NCBI RefSeq assembly: GCF_010729105.1
Contig: NZ_AP022573.1
Location: forward strand, 5,146,001-5,210,000
DNA: 64,000 nucleotides
From: Mycobacterium saskatchewanense
GTDB lineage: Bacteria > Actinomycetota > Actinomycetes > Mycobacteriales > Mycobacteriaceae
Reading direction: 5' to 3'
Part shown: piece after piece, positions 54,878-64,000 of the stretch
Layout: every line of letters begins with the position of its first letter
Position numbering within the stretch: position 1 is the stretch's first letter
The notes under the pieces: generated by a model
Seen by the model: the letters and a program-made list of their open reading frames with translations, nothing else
What the model was told of the DNA's origin: nothing
The model's database searches: none
Position numbers and translations under genes: made by a program

Positions 54878-54883
54878 TACGCT
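54878..54883 (+). promoter_or_regulatory. -10 element for leaderless Rv3205c-like gene
   Basis: TACGCT matches TANNNT with 6 bases to GTG 54890, fixing that start inside a longer open frame that runs through the direct repeats. Confidence 0.6.
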
Positions 54884-54889
54884 ACGCAT

Positions 54890-55744
54890 GTGATTGTCGA
54901 GCCACCGCCGGAGCATGTCCTGTCGGCGTTCGGCTTGAAAGGTGTGCAGCCCGTCGCGCTGGGGCCCGGCTGGGAGGGCGGCTGGCGATGCGGCGAAGTC
55001 GTCCTGTCCATCGTGGCCGATCACGCGCGTGCGGCCTGGTCGGCCCGGGTGCGCGAGACGCTGTTCGTCGACGGGGTTCGGCTGGCCCGGCCCGTGCGCT
55101 CGACCGACGGTCGCTATGTGGTGTCGGGCTGGCGGGCGGACACGTTCGTCGCGGGCGTCCCCGAACCCCGACACGACGAAGTGGTCTCGGCGGCGGTGCG
55201 GCTGCACGAGGCGACAGGCAAACTCGAACGGCCCCGCTTCCTGACGCAGGGCCCGACCGCGCCGTGGGGAGAGGTCGACGTCTTCATCGCCGCCGACCGT
55301 GCCGCGTGGGAGGAGCGGCCGCTGGCGTCGGTGCCGCCGGGCGCGCGGACCGCCCCGCCGTCGGCGGACGCCGAGCGATCCGTCGAGCTGATCAACCAAC
55401 TCGCCACGTTGCGCAAGCCGACCAGGAGCCCCAACCAGCTGGTCCACGGTGATCTCTACGGCACAGTGCTTTTCGTCGGTACAGCGGCGCCCGGGATCAC
55501 CGACATCACGCCCTACTGGCGGCCGGCCTCCTGGGCCGCCGGGGTGGTTGTCGTGGATGCCCTTTCGTGGGGCGAGGCCGACGACGGGCTGATCGAGCGT
55601 TGGAGCGCGCTGCCGGAATGGCCACAGATGTTGTTGCGGGCGTTGATGTTTCGATTGGCCGTCCACGCGCTGCACCCGCGCTCGACCGCCGAGGCGTTTC
55701 CCGGTCTGGCGCGCACGGCGGCCCTCGTCCGGCTGATCCTCTAG
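54890..55744 (+). CDS. TIGR02569-family protein (Rv3205c-like)
   Basis: A 284-residue protein of the actinobacterial family TIGR02569, whose fold resembles small-molecule phosphotransferases: NQLVHGDLYGTVLFV recalls the kinase catalytic loop HGDLYxxN but the following Asp-type motif is altered. It contains GWRCGEVVLSIVADHARAAW and LSWGEADDGLIERWS. Function unknown. GTG 54890 is decided by the leaderless -10; the frame to 54758 passes through repeats. Convergent with the ATL gene. Confidence 0.83.
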   Translation: MIVEPPPEHVLSAFGLKGVQPVALGPGWEGGWRCGEVVLSIVADHARAAWSARVRETLFVDGVRLARPVRSTDGRYVVSGWRADTFVAGVPEPRHDEVVSAAVRLHEATGKLERPRFLTQGPTAPWGEVDVFIAADRAAWEERPLASVPPGARTAPPSADAERSVELINQLATLRKPTRSPNQLVHGDLYGTVLFVGTAAPGITDITPYWRPASWAAGVVVVDALSWGEADDGLIERWSALPEWPQMLLRALMFRLAVHALHPRSTAEAFPGLARTAALVRLIL

Positions 55745-55760
55745 GAGGCGGCGGACGCCC

Positions 55761-56063
55761 TCAGTCCGCGAACGTGTGACGGACTTGGTGCAGCGCCACC
55801 TTGCCGTCAACGGCCAGGACCCCTTCGGCCCGCAACAACTCCAGCTGCCTGGTTCTCAGGTGCTGGGCCGGGCGCCCTGATGCGGTGATCACGCGGTGCC
55901 ACGGCAGGTCCGAGGAGTCCGTCCGCATGATCCACCCGACGATGCGCGGGCTGGAAAGCCCTGCCACGTCGGCGATGTCGCCGTAGGTGGCGACCCGGCC
56001 GGCCGGAATCGACGCGACCAGCGAACGCACGCGCTCGACCTGCTGCTCGGTCACCGGCGCCAC
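55761..56063 (-). CDS. Alkyltransferase-like protein (ATL)
   Basis: A 100-residue protein (homologue of Rv3204) of the MGMT family lacking the alkyl-acceptor cysteine: the family PCHRV is PWHRV here (residues 54-58). VYTYGDIADVAGLSSPRIVGWIMR-like HTH and minor-groove residues are kept. ATLs bind O6-alkylguanine and hand it to nucleotide excision repair. GTG 56063 lies 2 bases after the lipV stop, so they are one operon. Confidence 0.9.
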   Translation of the reverse strand: MAPVTEQQVERVRSLVASIPAGRVATYGDIADVAGLSSPRIVGWIMRTDSSDLPWHRVITASGRPAQHLRTRQLELLRAEGVLAVDGKVALHQVRHTFAD

Positions 56064-56065
56064 GG

Positions 56066-56878
56066 TCAGCCTGCCCCGGCCAACTCGCGGACCAGCGCGG
56101 CGACTTCGGCGGGCCTCGCGTAGGGCACCATGTGGTTGCAGTCGAAATCGAGCACCGTGAAATCGGATCCCAGGCGCTCGTGCAGCCCCGCGACGAGTTG
56201 GTCGCTGACGTAGGGCGGCGTGGTCTGCTTCGCTCGCACCAGCGTCGTCGTCGTGCCGGCGGGGGGCAGCACGACTGGCCGCGCCAGCTCGCTCCAGTAC
56301 GACATCATCGCCGGCAGGCTGACGCGCCAGCCGTACCGCCCGGTGGGCAATTGGACCAGGTGCTCATCGATCTCGGCGTCGAGCAGCGCCGGGTCCACAT
56401 CCGACCAGGAGCCCGTCGCCTTCTCCATGCGGGCCTCCCCGGCGTCCGGGTAGTCCGGGGAGGACAGCATCGCCTCGGCGATGTCGCCCATCCGACCGCC
56501 GTCCAGCCCCACCGCGGGGTCGAGCAGCAACAGGGCCGCCACGAGTTCGGGCCGGGCCGCGGCCAGGTGCATCGCGAGCGCACCGCCGAACGAGTGGCCG
56601 ACCACCACGACGGGCGCCTCGGCTTGCTCGTCGAGCAGCGCGGCCAGCGCGGCGACGTTGGCGTCGATCGTCCACGGCGCAGCCCACGACGACCGACCGT
56701 GACCGAGCAGATCCGGCGCGGCGATGGCCAGCCCGGGCAGGTAGCCGGCCAGGTGCTCCCAGCGCTGCCCGTGGCCGGTCAGGCCGTGGATCGCGAGGAC
56801 GTGCACCGCGCCCGGCGGACCATAGCGATGCACGTGCAGGCCCGCGGCCCCCGGCTCAGCGATTGTCGTCCCAATCAT
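56066..56878 (-). CDS. lipV: Alpha/beta hydrolase, LipV-like
   Basis: A 270-residue alpha/beta hydrolase (homologue of Rv3203/LipV). HGLTGHGQRWEHLAG holds the oxyanion loop, the nucleophile elbow is GHSFGGALAMH, a probable acid is in VGLDGGR..., and His is in DCNHMVPYARP near the end. Likely a lipase/esterase acting on short to medium chains. The ATG 56878 lies 23 bases inside the upstream gene (frame +1), so translation is coupled. Part of a four-gene minus-strand run. Confidence 0.86.
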   Translation of the reverse strand: MIGTTIAEPGAAGLHVHRYGPPGAVHVLAIHGLTGHGQRWEHLAGYLPGLAIAAPDLLGHGRSSWAAPWTIDANVAALAALLDEQAEAPVVVVGHSFGGALAMHLAAARPELVAALLLLDPAVGLDGGRMGDIAEAMLSSPDYPDAGEARMEKATGSWSDVDPALLDAEIDEHLVQLPTGRYGWRVSLPAMMSYWSELARPVVLPPAGTTTTLVRAKQTTPPYVSDQLVAGLHERLGSDFTVLDFDCNHMVPYARPAEVAALVRELAGAG

Positions 56879-57059
56879 CCTCCGCCGGAACGATGAACGC
56901 CTGCTCCATCACGTCGGCCTCGTTGGCCTCGCGTTCCCCCGCGGTCAGATAACTGGTGTCCAAGCCCACCTCGTCGTCCAGATCGACGGGTTGCTGTTGC
57001 TCGACGGCGTCGCCTTCCGGCGCGTCGTCGTCGGGAAAGCCGCGATCGACGTTCTCCAC
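56856..57059 (-). CDS. Small acidic conserved hypothetical
   Basis: A 67-residue very acidic protein (EVGLDTSYLTAGEREANEADVMEQAFIVPAEDDWDDNR). AAGGAGGG lies 10 bases before GTG 57059, and its 3' end overlaps lipV by 23 bases. No family function known. Such small acidic proteins are common in mycobacterial operons and could be a protein-interaction partner. Confidence 0.75.
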   Translation of the reverse strand: MENVDRGFPDDDAPEGDAVEQQQPVDLDDEVGLDTSYLTAGEREANEADVMEQAFIVPAEDDWDDNR

Positions 57060-57159
57060 GATCAGAATCCCTCCTTACCCATTCCTCGGGCCTTTTTCTT
57101 CAGGCCTTGAGTTGGCCACTGACCTAACGACTGCACTAACGACGTGCACCCCTCCACCC

Positions 57160-57165
57160 TAGGAT
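57160..57165 (+). promoter_or_regulatory. Likely -10 element of adnA
   Basis: TAGGAT fits the mycobacterial -10 and would place transcription start near 57172, about 45-53 bases before the adnA start candidates. It excludes the upstream in-frame ATG 57144. Confidence 0.45.
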
Positions 57166-57224
57166 CCACCGGGAGCGGCGCATCGTGGGCCGACTTGTCG
57201 TACCGCAGTGGTTGCATGCAGCCC

Positions 57225-60200
57225 ATGTCATACACCTGGGACGACGGGGCGGCCACCCTCCTGGCGCCCGGCGTTCGCGGGTTGGTGCGGGTGCTGGGCG
57301 GCCCCGGCACCGGGAAGAGCAGCCTGCTGGTCGACGCGGCGGTCGGCCGCATCCGGGCCGGGGCCCCACCGGAATCGGTTCTGCTGCTTACCGGGTCGGG
57401 CCGCATCGGGACGCGGGAACGTACTGCCTTGACGACGGCGCTGCTGCGGGCGAGCGCCGCCGGATCGGCGCGGACCGCCGTCCGCGAGCCGTTGGTACGC
57501 ACCGTGCACAGCTACGCGTACGCGGTCTTGCGGCGGGCCGCCCAGCGGGGCGGTGAGGCACCGCCGCGGTTGGTCACCAGCGCCGAACAGGACGCCATCA
57601 TCCGGGAGCTGCTGGCCGGCGACCTCGAAGACGGACCGCGGGCCGCCGTCGCCTGGCCGGCGCATCTGCGCCCGGCCCTGAGCACCGCCGGGTTCGCCAC
57701 CGAACTGCGCAGCCTGTTGGCCCGCTGCGCCGAACGCGGGGTGGATCCGCAGGCCCTCGAGCGGCTGGGCCGGCGTTGCCGGCGCGCGGAATGGGTCGCC
57801 GCCGGCCAGTTCGCGCGCCAGTACGAGCAGGTGATGCTGCTGCGGGCGGCGGTCGGGACGGCGGCGCCGGAGGCCACGACGCCGGCGCTCGGCGCCGCCG
57901 AACTCGTCGGCGCCGCGCTGGAAGCCTTCGCGATCGAACCGGAGTTACTGGCCGCCGAGCGCGCCCGCGTCCGGGTCTTGCTGGTCGATGACGCGCAACA
58001 ACTCGACCCGCAGGCGGCCCAGCTGGTCAGGGTGCTCGCGGCGGGCGCCGACCTCGCGTTGCTGGCCGGTGATCCCAATCAAGCGGTGTTCGGCTTCCGG
58101 GGTGGGGAGCTGAGCGGGTTGCTCGCCGACGATTCCCCCTCGGTGACGCTGACGCTGTCGCATCGCTGCGCTCCGGCGGTGGCCCGCGCCGTGACCGCCG
58201 TCGCGCGCCGGCTGCCCGGCGGCAGCGGTGGCAAGCGGATCGAGGGCACCGGCGACGACGAGGGGTCCGTCGTCGCGCGCCTGGCCGCGTCGGCCCACGC
58301 GGAGGCGGCGGTGATCGCCGACACGCTGCTTCGTGCCCACCTGATCGATGGCGTGCCCTGGTCGCGGATGGCGGTGCTCGTCCGCTCGGTGCCGCGGTCC
58401 GCCGCTCGGTTGCCCCGCGCCCTGGCCGCCGCCGGCGTCCCGGTGGCGGCGCCCGCCGCCGGGGGAGCGCTGTCGGCTGAGCCGGCGGCCCGGGCGCTGC
58501 TGACCGTCCTGGCGGCCACCGTTCACGGATTGGACGGTGACCGGGCGCTGGCGTTGCTGACCGGACCGATCGGCCGGGTCGACCCGATTTCCCTGCGGCA
58601 GCTGCGCCGAACCCTGCAGCGCGCCAACCCCGATCGCTCACCGGGCGACTTCGGCGGCCTGCTGGTCGAGGCGCTGACCGGTGACCGGACGCCCGCGGGT
58701 GCCCAGGCCCGCGCGCTGCAGCGGGTGCGGGCGGTGCTCACCGCGGCCGCGGACGTCGCGAAGCCGGGCGCCCCTTCCGTCGGGGGCGATCCGCGCTACG
58801 CCCTGTGGGCCGCGTGGCAGCGCTCCGGGCTGCAGCGCCGCTGGCTGTCGGCCGCCGAGCGGGGCGGGCCGGCGGGCGCCCAGGCCGCCAGGGATCTGGA
58901 GGCGGTGACGGCGCTGTTCGACGTCACCGACGACTACGTCGCTCGCACGCCCGGCGCGTCGCTGCGGGGTCTGGTCGAACACGTCTCGGCGCTGCGGCTG
59001 CCGAGTGGCAACCCCGACCCGGTGAGCGCGGCCGAGCAGGTGCGGGTGCTCAGCGCACACGCCGCGCTCGGGCACGAATGGGACGTGGTGGTCATCGCCG
59101 GCCTGCAGGAAGGCCTCTGGCCCAACACCGTTCCGCGCGGTGGCGTGCTGCGCACCCAACGGCTGCTCGACGTGCTGGACGGTGTCACCGACGACGCGTC
59201 GGTGCGGGCCCCGCTGCTGGCCGAGGAACGCAGGCTGCTGGTGGCGGCCATGGGCCGGGCCCGGCGCCGGCTGGTGGTGACGGCGGTCGACGGCGACGCC
59301 GTCGGCGCCGACGGGGAGTCCGCGCTGCCGTCGAAGTTTTTCTACGAGCTTGCGCAACTGGCCGAGGACGACCCGGCTTCGCCCGCCCCGGAACCCGTCT
59401 CGGCCCCGCGGGTGCTCTCGGCGGCGGCGCTGGTGGGCCGGTTGCGCGGCGTCGTGAGTGCGCCTGACGGGGCGGTGGACGACGACGCCCGCCGCTGCGC
59501 CGCAACGCAATTGGCGCGGTTGGCCAAGGCCGGTGTGCCGGGCGCCGACCCGGCCGGATGGCAGGGCCTGGTCCCGGTCAGCACCAACGAACCCCTGAGG
59601 TCCCCGGAGGACCCGGTGACGCTGACCCCGTCGAGCCTGCAGACGCTCAACGACTGCCCGCTGCGGTGGCTGGCCGAGCGGCACGGCGGCACCGACGCGC
59701 GCGACCTGCGGTCCACGATCGGCTCGGTGGTGCACGCGCTGATCGCCGAAACCGACAGGGCGGATGCGGAGTTGTTGGCGGGGCTGGAGCGGGCCTGGAA
59801 GCACCTGCCGTTCGATGCCCAATGGCACTCGGCCAACGAGTTGGCCCGTCACCGCGCCATGATCGAGGCTTTCGTCGAGTGGCGGCGCCGGACCCGCGGC
59901 GAGTTGACCGAGGTCGGCGTCGAGGTCGACATTGACGGGGCGCTGGCGAGTGTTCGCGACGACGGCGGCGAGGTTCGGGTCCGCGGCCGGGTCGACCGGC
60001 TGGAGCGCGACGCGGCGGGCCGGCTGGTGATCGTCGACATCAAGACGGGCAAGACGCCGGTCAGCAAGGACGACGCGCAGCGACACGCCCAGTTGACCAT
60101 GTATCAGCTGGCGGTGGCCGAGGGTCTCCTTCCGGACGGGTCCCGCGATGCGGAGCCCGGCGGCGCGCGGCTGGTCTACCTCGGCAAGACCGGGGCGGCG

Positions 60201-60386
60201 GGCGCCACCGAACGCCAGCAGGACCCGCTGACCGAGGCCGGCCGCGACGAGTGGCGCAACCTCGTCCGGGCGGCGGCCGACGCGACGGCGGGCCCGCAGT
60301 TCGTCGCGCGCCGCAACGACGGGTGCACGCACTGCCCGATACGGCCGTGTTGCCCGGCGCACACCGAGGACAGGAGACCGCTGTGA
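57225..60386 (+). CDS. adnA: Helicase-nuclease subunit AdnA
   Basis: A UvrD-like helicase fused to a RecB-family nuclease (about 1053 residues, homologue of Rv3202c), one half of the mycobacterial end-resection machine AdnAB. Walker A GGPGTGKSSLLV near residue 25, Walker B as DDAQQLDPQ (weaker DD-AQ instead of DE), QAVFGFRGGEL and LTLSHRC. The C-terminal nuclease has DIKTGKTPVS, and Cys at NDCPLRW (about 811) plus CTHCPIRPCC (about 1032) form the iron-sulfur knot of AddB-like nucleases. ATG 57216 is an alternative start. It overlaps adnB by 4 bases. Confidence 0.92.
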   Translation: MSYTWDDGAATLLAPGVRGLVRVLGGPGTGKSSLLVDAAVGRIRAGAPPESVLLLTGSGRIGTRERTALTTALLRASAAGSARTAVREPLVRTVHSYAYAVLRRAAQRGGEAPPRLVTSAEQDAIIRELLAGDLEDGPRAAVAWPAHLRPALSTAGFATELRSLLARCAERGVDPQALERLGRRCRRAEWVAAGQFARQYEQVMLLRAAVGTAAPEATTPALGAAELVGAALEAFAIEPELLAAERARVRVLLVDDAQQLDPQAAQLVRVLAAGADLALLAGDPNQAVFGFRGGELSGLLADDSPSVTLTLSHRCAPAVARAVTAVARRLPGGSGGKRIEGTGDDEGSVVARLAASAHAEAAVIADTLLRAHLIDGVPWSRMAVLVRSVPRSAARLPRALAAAGVPVAAPAAGGALSAEPAARALLTVLAATVHGLDGDRALALLTGPIGRVDPISLRQLRRTLQRANPDRSPGDFGGLLVEALTGDRTPAGAQARALQRVRAVLTAAADVAKPGAPSVGGDPRYALWAAWQRSGLQRRWLSAAERGGPAGAQAARDLEAVTALFDVTDDYVARTPGASLRGLVEHVSALRLPSGNPDPVSAAEQVRVLSAHAALGHEWDVVVIAGLQEGLWPNTVPRGGVLRTQRLLDVLDGVTDDASVRAPLLAEERRLLVAAMGRARRRLVVTAVDGDAVGADGESALPSKFFYELAQLAEDDPASPAPEPVSAPRVLSAAALVGRLRGVVSAPDGAVDDDARRCAATQLARLAKAGVPGADPAGWQGLVPVSTNEPLRSPEDPVTLTPSSLQTLNDCPLRWLAERHGGTDARDLRSTIGSVVHALIAETDRADAELLAGLERAWKHLPFDAQWHSANELARHRAMIEAFVEWRRRTRGELTEVGVEVDIDGALASVRDDGGEVRVRGRVDRLERDAAGRLVIVDIKTGKTPVSKDDAQRHAQLTMYQLAVAEGLLPDGSRDAEPGGARLVYLGKTGAAGATERQQDPLTEAGRDEWRNLVRAAADATAGPQFVARRNDGCTHCPIRPCCPAHTEDRRPL

Positions 60387-63300
60387 AACCGCGCTACACG
60401 CCGACCGAGTTGGCCGACGCCCTTGGGCTTTTCGCGCCGACGGCGGAGCAGGCCGCCGTCATCGCCGCGCCGCCGGGACCGCTGGTCGTGATCGCCGGCG
60501 CCGGCGCCGGCAAGACGGAGACGATGGCTGCGCGGGTGGTGTGGCTCGTCGCCAACGGTTACGCCGAACCCGGCCAGGTGCTGGGGTTGACGTTCACCCG
60601 CAAGGCGGCCGGTCAGCTGTTGCGCCGCGTCCGGTCCCGGCTGGCCCGGTTGGCGGGCATCGGCCTGACGACGGCCGGCGCGGTGGCGGCGGACACGGCG
60701 GGAACGCCGGTGGTCAGCACGTACCACGCCTTCGCCGGTTCGCTGCTGCGCGACCACGGCCTCCTGCTGCCGGTCGAGCCCGACACCCGGCTGCTCAGCG
60801 AAACCGAGCTGTGGCAACTGGCTTTCGACGTGGTCAACCGCTACGGCGGGGCGCTGCGCACCGACAAGTCACCGGCCGCGGTCACCTCGATGGTGCTGCG
60901 GCTTTGGGGGGCGCTGGCCGAGCACCTGGTGGACACCGGCCAGCTGTGCGACACCCACGGCGAGCTCGAACGCCTGGTGCACACGCTGCCTGCCGGCCCC
61001 TATCAGCGCGACCGGGGCCCGAGTCAATGGCTGCTGCGGCTGCTGTCCACCCAGACCGAACGGGCCGAGCTGGTGCCGCTGCTTGATGCGCTGCAGGAGC
61101 GCATGTGCGCCGCCAAGGTGATGGACTTCGGCGCCCAGATGGCGTCCGCGGCGCGATTGGCGGCGGCCTTTCCGCAGGTCGGCGAGGAATTGCGCAACCG
61201 CTACCGGGTGGTGCTGCTCGACGAGTACCAGGACACCGGGCATGCCCAGCGCATCGCCCTGGCGGCTCTCTTCGGCGGCGGCGTCGACGACGGGCTGGCG
61301 CTGACGGCCGTCGGCGATCCCATCCAGTCGATCTACGGCTGGCGTGGTGCCTCGGCGACCAATCTGCCGCGGTTCACCACCGACTTCCCGAAGTCCGACG
61401 GCAGCCCGGCGCCGATCCTGGAGTTGCGGACCAGCTGGCGCAATCCGCCGAGCACCCTGCACGTGGCCAACGCGATCTCGGCGGAGGCGCGGCGCCGTTC
61501 GGTCGCCGTGCATGCTCTCCGCGCCCGCCCGGACGCGCCCCCCGGCACCGTCCGGTGCGCGCTTCTTCCGGATATTCAGGCCGAGCGGGACTGGATCGCC
61601 GACCACGTGCACCGCGAGTACGAGCGTGCCCGTGCCGAAGGGGTCGCCCCGCCCACCGCCGCGGTCCTGGTGCGCCGCAACGCCGACGCGGCGCCCGTCG
61701 CGGCCGCTCTCGCCGCCCGCGGCGTCCCGGTCGAAGTGGTGGGGCTTTCCGGGTTGCTGTCCATCCCCGAGGTCGCCGACGTCGTGGCGATGCTGCGGTT
61801 GGTCGCCGATCCGACGGCGGGCGCGGCCGCGATGCGGATGATCACCGGACCGCGGTGGCGGCTGGGCGGGCGGGACGTGGCCGCGCTGTGGCGTCGCGCG
61901 CAGGCACTCGGCGGCCGACGCGGCCCGGATGACACCGCGTCGCCGGAGGCGATCGCGATGGCGGCGGGTCCCGACGCCGACGCTGTGTGCCTGGCCGACG
62001 CGATCAGCGACCCGGGCGCCGCGGACGCCTACTCGTTCGCGGGATACCAGCGCATCGCGGCGCTCGCCGGCGAGTTGACCGCGCTGCGTGGCCACCTCGC
62101 CCATTCGCTGCCCGACCTGGTCGCTGAGGTGCGCCGCGTGCTGGGCGTCGACTGCGAGGCCCGGGCCGCGGCCGGCGTCGACGCCGGATGGAGCGGCGCC
62201 GAGCACCTCGACGCGTTCGCCGACGTCGTGGCCGGGTACGCCGAGCGGGCGGGTGCCGGTGGGACCGATGCCTCGGTGGCCGCCCTGCTGGCCTACCTCG
62301 ACGCCGCGGAGACCGTCGAGAATGGCTTGCCTCCCGCGCCGGCGGCCGTGGCACGCGACCGGGTCCAGGTACTCACCGTGCACTCGGCGAAGGGCCTGGA
62401 GTGGCAGGTGGTGGCGGTCGCGCACTTGTCGGGAGGCGTTTTCCCGTCCACGGCGTCGCGCAGCAGCTGGCTCACCGATCCCGGCGAGCTGCCGCCGTTG
62501 TTGCGCGGCGACCGCGCCTCGGCGGGGGCACTCGGGATTCCGGTATTGGACACTTCCTCGGTGACGAATCGAAAGCAGTTGTCGGACACGATCTCCGAGC
62601 ACCGCCGCCAGCTGGACCAGCGCCGTGTCGACGAGGAACGCCGACTGCTCTACGTGGCCGCCACCCGGGCCGAAGACACCCTGCTGGTGTCCGGCCACCA
62701 TTGGGGTGGCACCGGGGCCAAGCCGCGCGGCCCGTCGGACTTCCTGTGCGAGCTCAAGGACGTCATCGACCAGTCGGCTGCGGACGGCGAGGCGTGCGGA
62801 GTGGTCGAGCAATGGGCGCCTGCGCCTGCGGATGCGGAGCCGAACCCGCTGCGGGACAACGTGATCGAGGCGGTCTGGCCGGCAGATCCGTTGGCTGCGC
62901 GTCGCGGTGCCGTCGAGCGTGGCGCGGCGCTGGTGGCCCAGGCGATGTCGGTCGGCGACACCGGGCCGGGGGAGGACGTCGACGGCTGGGCCGCCGACGT
63001 CGACGCGCTGCTGGCGGAGCGGGCACGGTCCGCCGCGCCGCCCGTGCACAGCCTGCCCGGGCAGGTGTCGGTCAGCGGTCTGGTCGACCTGGCCCGCGAC
63101 CCCGCGGCCGCCACGCAACGGTTGTTGTACCGGCTGCCGACACGTCCCGACCCGCACGCACAGTTGGGCAGTGCTTTCCACGCCTGGGTGCAACAGTTCT
63201 ATGGCGCCGAGTGGCTGTTCGACCTCGGAGATCTCCCGGGCGCAGCAGACTCCGAGGTCGGCGAGCCGACGGAACTGGCGGCGTTGCAGGCGGCATTCAC

Positions 63301-63667
63301 CGAATCGCCCTGGGCGGCAAGGACTCCGACCGCGGTCGAAGTGCCGTTCGAGATGCCGATCGGCGATCGCGTGGTGCGCGGCCGCATCGACGCCGTGTTC
63401 GCCGACCCCGACGGGGGCTTCACCGTGGTGGACTGGAAAACCGGCGAGCCCCCGCGCGGAGCCGAAGCCCTGCGGCACGCCGCCGTCCAGCTCGCCGTCT
63501 ACCGCATGGCGTGGGCCGCGTTGTCCGCGATCCCCGAGTCGGCGGTGCGCACCGCCTTCTATTACGTGCGAACCCGCACGACGGTCGCCCCCGATGCGCT
63601 GCCGGGTCAAGCGGAACTGGCCGAGCTCCTGGCGGACCCGGCCGGTAACCGGCCCGCCGAGGTGTGA
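60383..63667 (+). CDS. adnB: Helicase-nuclease subunit AdnB
   Basis: A 1094-residue partner (homologue of Rv3201c; 1095 residues as recalled). Walker A AGAGAGKTETMAARVV near residue 39, Walker B VVLLDEYQDTGHAQR near 279, SIYGWRGASATN, VHSAKGLEWQVV and the nuclease motif VVDWKTGEPP near 1016. AdnB has the stronger motor and its own nuclease. GTG 60383 overlaps the adnA stop as GTGA, with CAGGAGA upstream. AdnAB resects double-strand breaks in place of RecBCD for recombination. Confidence 0.95.
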   Translation: MKPRYTPTELADALGLFAPTAEQAAVIAAPPGPLVVIAGAGAGKTETMAARVVWLVANGYAEPGQVLGLTFTRKAAGQLLRRVRSRLARLAGIGLTTAGAVAADTAGTPVVSTYHAFAGSLLRDHGLLLPVEPDTRLLSETELWQLAFDVVNRYGGALRTDKSPAAVTSMVLRLWGALAEHLVDTGQLCDTHGELERLVHTLPAGPYQRDRGPSQWLLRLLSTQTERAELVPLLDALQERMCAAKVMDFGAQMASAARLAAAFPQVGEELRNRYRVVLLDEYQDTGHAQRIALAALFGGGVDDGLALTAVGDPIQSIYGWRGASATNLPRFTTDFPKSDGSPAPILELRTSWRNPPSTLHVANAISAEARRRSVAVHALRARPDAPPGTVRCALLPDIQAERDWIADHVHREYERARAEGVAPPTAAVLVRRNADAAPVAAALAARGVPVEVVGLSGLLSIPEVADVVAMLRLVADPTAGAAAMRMITGPRWRLGGRDVAALWRRAQALGGRRGPDDTASPEAIAMAAGPDADAVCLADAISDPGAADAYSFAGYQRIAALAGELTALRGHLAHSLPDLVAEVRRVLGVDCEARAAAGVDAGWSGAEHLDAFADVVAGYAERAGAGGTDASVAALLAYLDAAETVENGLPPAPAAVARDRVQVLTVHSAKGLEWQVVAVAHLSGGVFPSTASRSSWLTDPGELPPLLRGDRASAGALGIPVLDTSSVTNRKQLSDTISEHRRQLDQRRVDEERRLLYVAATRAEDTLLVSGHHWGGTGAKPRGPSDFLCELKDVIDQSAADGEACGVVEQWAPAPADAEPNPLRDNVIEAVWPADPLAARRGAVERGAALVAQAMSVGDTGPGEDVDGWAADVDALLAERARSAAPPVHSLPGQVSVSGLVDLARDPAAATQRLLYRLPTRPDPHAQLGSAFHAWVQQFYGAEWLFDLGDLPGAADSEVGEPTELAALQAAFTESPWAARTPTAVEVPFEMPIGDRVVRGRIDAVFADPDGGFTVVDWKTGEPPRGAEALRHAAVQLAVYRMAWAALSAIPESAVRTAFYYVRTRTTVAPDALPGQAELAELLADPAGNRPAEV

Positions 63668-63760
63668 CTCTGCCGCCCAGCTGCTGCCGGGCCCGCGAGC
63701 GTGGTTACATATGACACGTGCGTGTCTCCGCCACTGCGGTTAAGCCGATGACGGGCCGAC

Positions 63761-64000
63761 GTGGGCAACGGTAGGTCGCGCAAACTCGCGGGGCTGAATG
63801 AAACGCTGGCCGCCCAGCCCGGCCACCAGCTGGTCGGCGTCGTGCGCATCCCGGAAGAGCACGCCAGTCCGTTTCGCGTCATCGCTCGCCGGGTGGCCAT
63901 CGCCTTGGTGGTGTTGTTCGCCGCCGCGGTCATCGTCTACCTGGATCGCAACGGTTATCGCGACGTTCGGGGCGAGCGGCTGACCTTCCTCGATTGCGTG
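63761..64000 (+). CDS. Potassium channel / TrkA-like transporter, N-terminal part
   Basis: Open to the window edge, 80 residues seen. After a hydrophilic start (VGNGRSRKLAGLNETLAAQPGHQ) one membrane segment appears (VAIALVVLFAAAVIVYLDR), followed by GERLTFLDCV, where the pore helix would begin. By position (after adnB) and start this matches Rv3200c, a potassium-channel-like protein with a TrkA-N domain. GTG 63761 is preferred: the upstream ATG 63749 frame stops at once. The rest lies outside the window. Confidence 0.7.
   Translation, partial: MGNGRSRKLAGLNETLAAQPGHQLVGVVRIPEEHASPFRVIARRVAIALVVLFAAAVIVYLDRNGYRDVRGERLTFLDCV

Overview
The window is a high-GC stretch of a Mycobacterium chromosome, most likely a slow grower of or near the M. 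avium complex. It carries WhiB1, a PE-family protein, DesA3, FasR, PdtaS, SigH/RshA and AdnA/AdnB, and the gene order is that of the M. tuberculosis Rv3244c-Rv3200c region read in reverse. Rv names are homologues recalled from knowledge; no database search was run.

Layout. 1-963: C-terminal end of lpqB. 1000-5350: accessory segment absent between lpqB and comF in M. tuberculosis as I recall it (alpha/beta hydrolase, a decayed second hydrolase, an AT-richer gene-poor stretch, an MFS transporter, an F420-type luciferase-like oxidoreductase). 5449-10080: comF, hpf, secA1. 10136-15622: a conserved hypothetical, an HD-GYP/LuxR fusion, mddA-like methyltransferase, a two-gene cation:proton antiporter, an Rv3235-like protein. 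15814-21374: tgs3-like, ppk2, Rv3231c-like, and the stearoyl desaturase pair (ferredoxin reductase plus desA3), both preceded by the same palindromic operator family. 21488-29528: accessory lipid/steroid-catabolism region with an acyl-CoA dehydrogenase, AraC regulator, flavin monooxygenase, a gutted cholesterol-oxidase-like pseudogene, thiolase and dehydrogenase scraps, DUF302 protein, thiolase and a divergent HxlR regulator with a clear operator. 29617-39984: rsgA-aroA, SRAP, a PE-histidine phosphatase, a 3-hydroxyacyl-CoA dehydrogenase, ybaK-like, SDR, sigH-rshA, the 24-residue ribosomal protein bL37, biotinyl protein and pdtaS. 40043-52063: whiB1, DAG kinase, gpm2-entC-GNAT operon, soj/parA, rhlE, ferritin-like protein, an MmpS-like protein, TB9.4, fasR and an Rv3207c-like metalloprotease. 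52151-53407: a defective IS30-family element. 53541-63667: moeZ, a TIGR02569 protein, an alkyltransferase-like protein, lipV, a small acidic protein and the adnA-adnB recombination motor-nuclease. 63761 to the end: start of a potassium-channel-like gene.

Themes. Lipid metabolism recurs (desA3 system, fasR, tgs3, thiolases, acyl-CoA dehydrogenases), as do stress and redox regulation (sigH-rshA, whiB1, pdtaS) and DNA repair (SRAP, ATL, AdnAB). Eleven genes share a TANNNT hexamer exactly 6-7 bases before the start codon, the layout of leaderless transcripts, and this fixes several start codons. Gene decay is concentrated in two accessory patches (2160-2460 and 25429-27262) and in the IS element.
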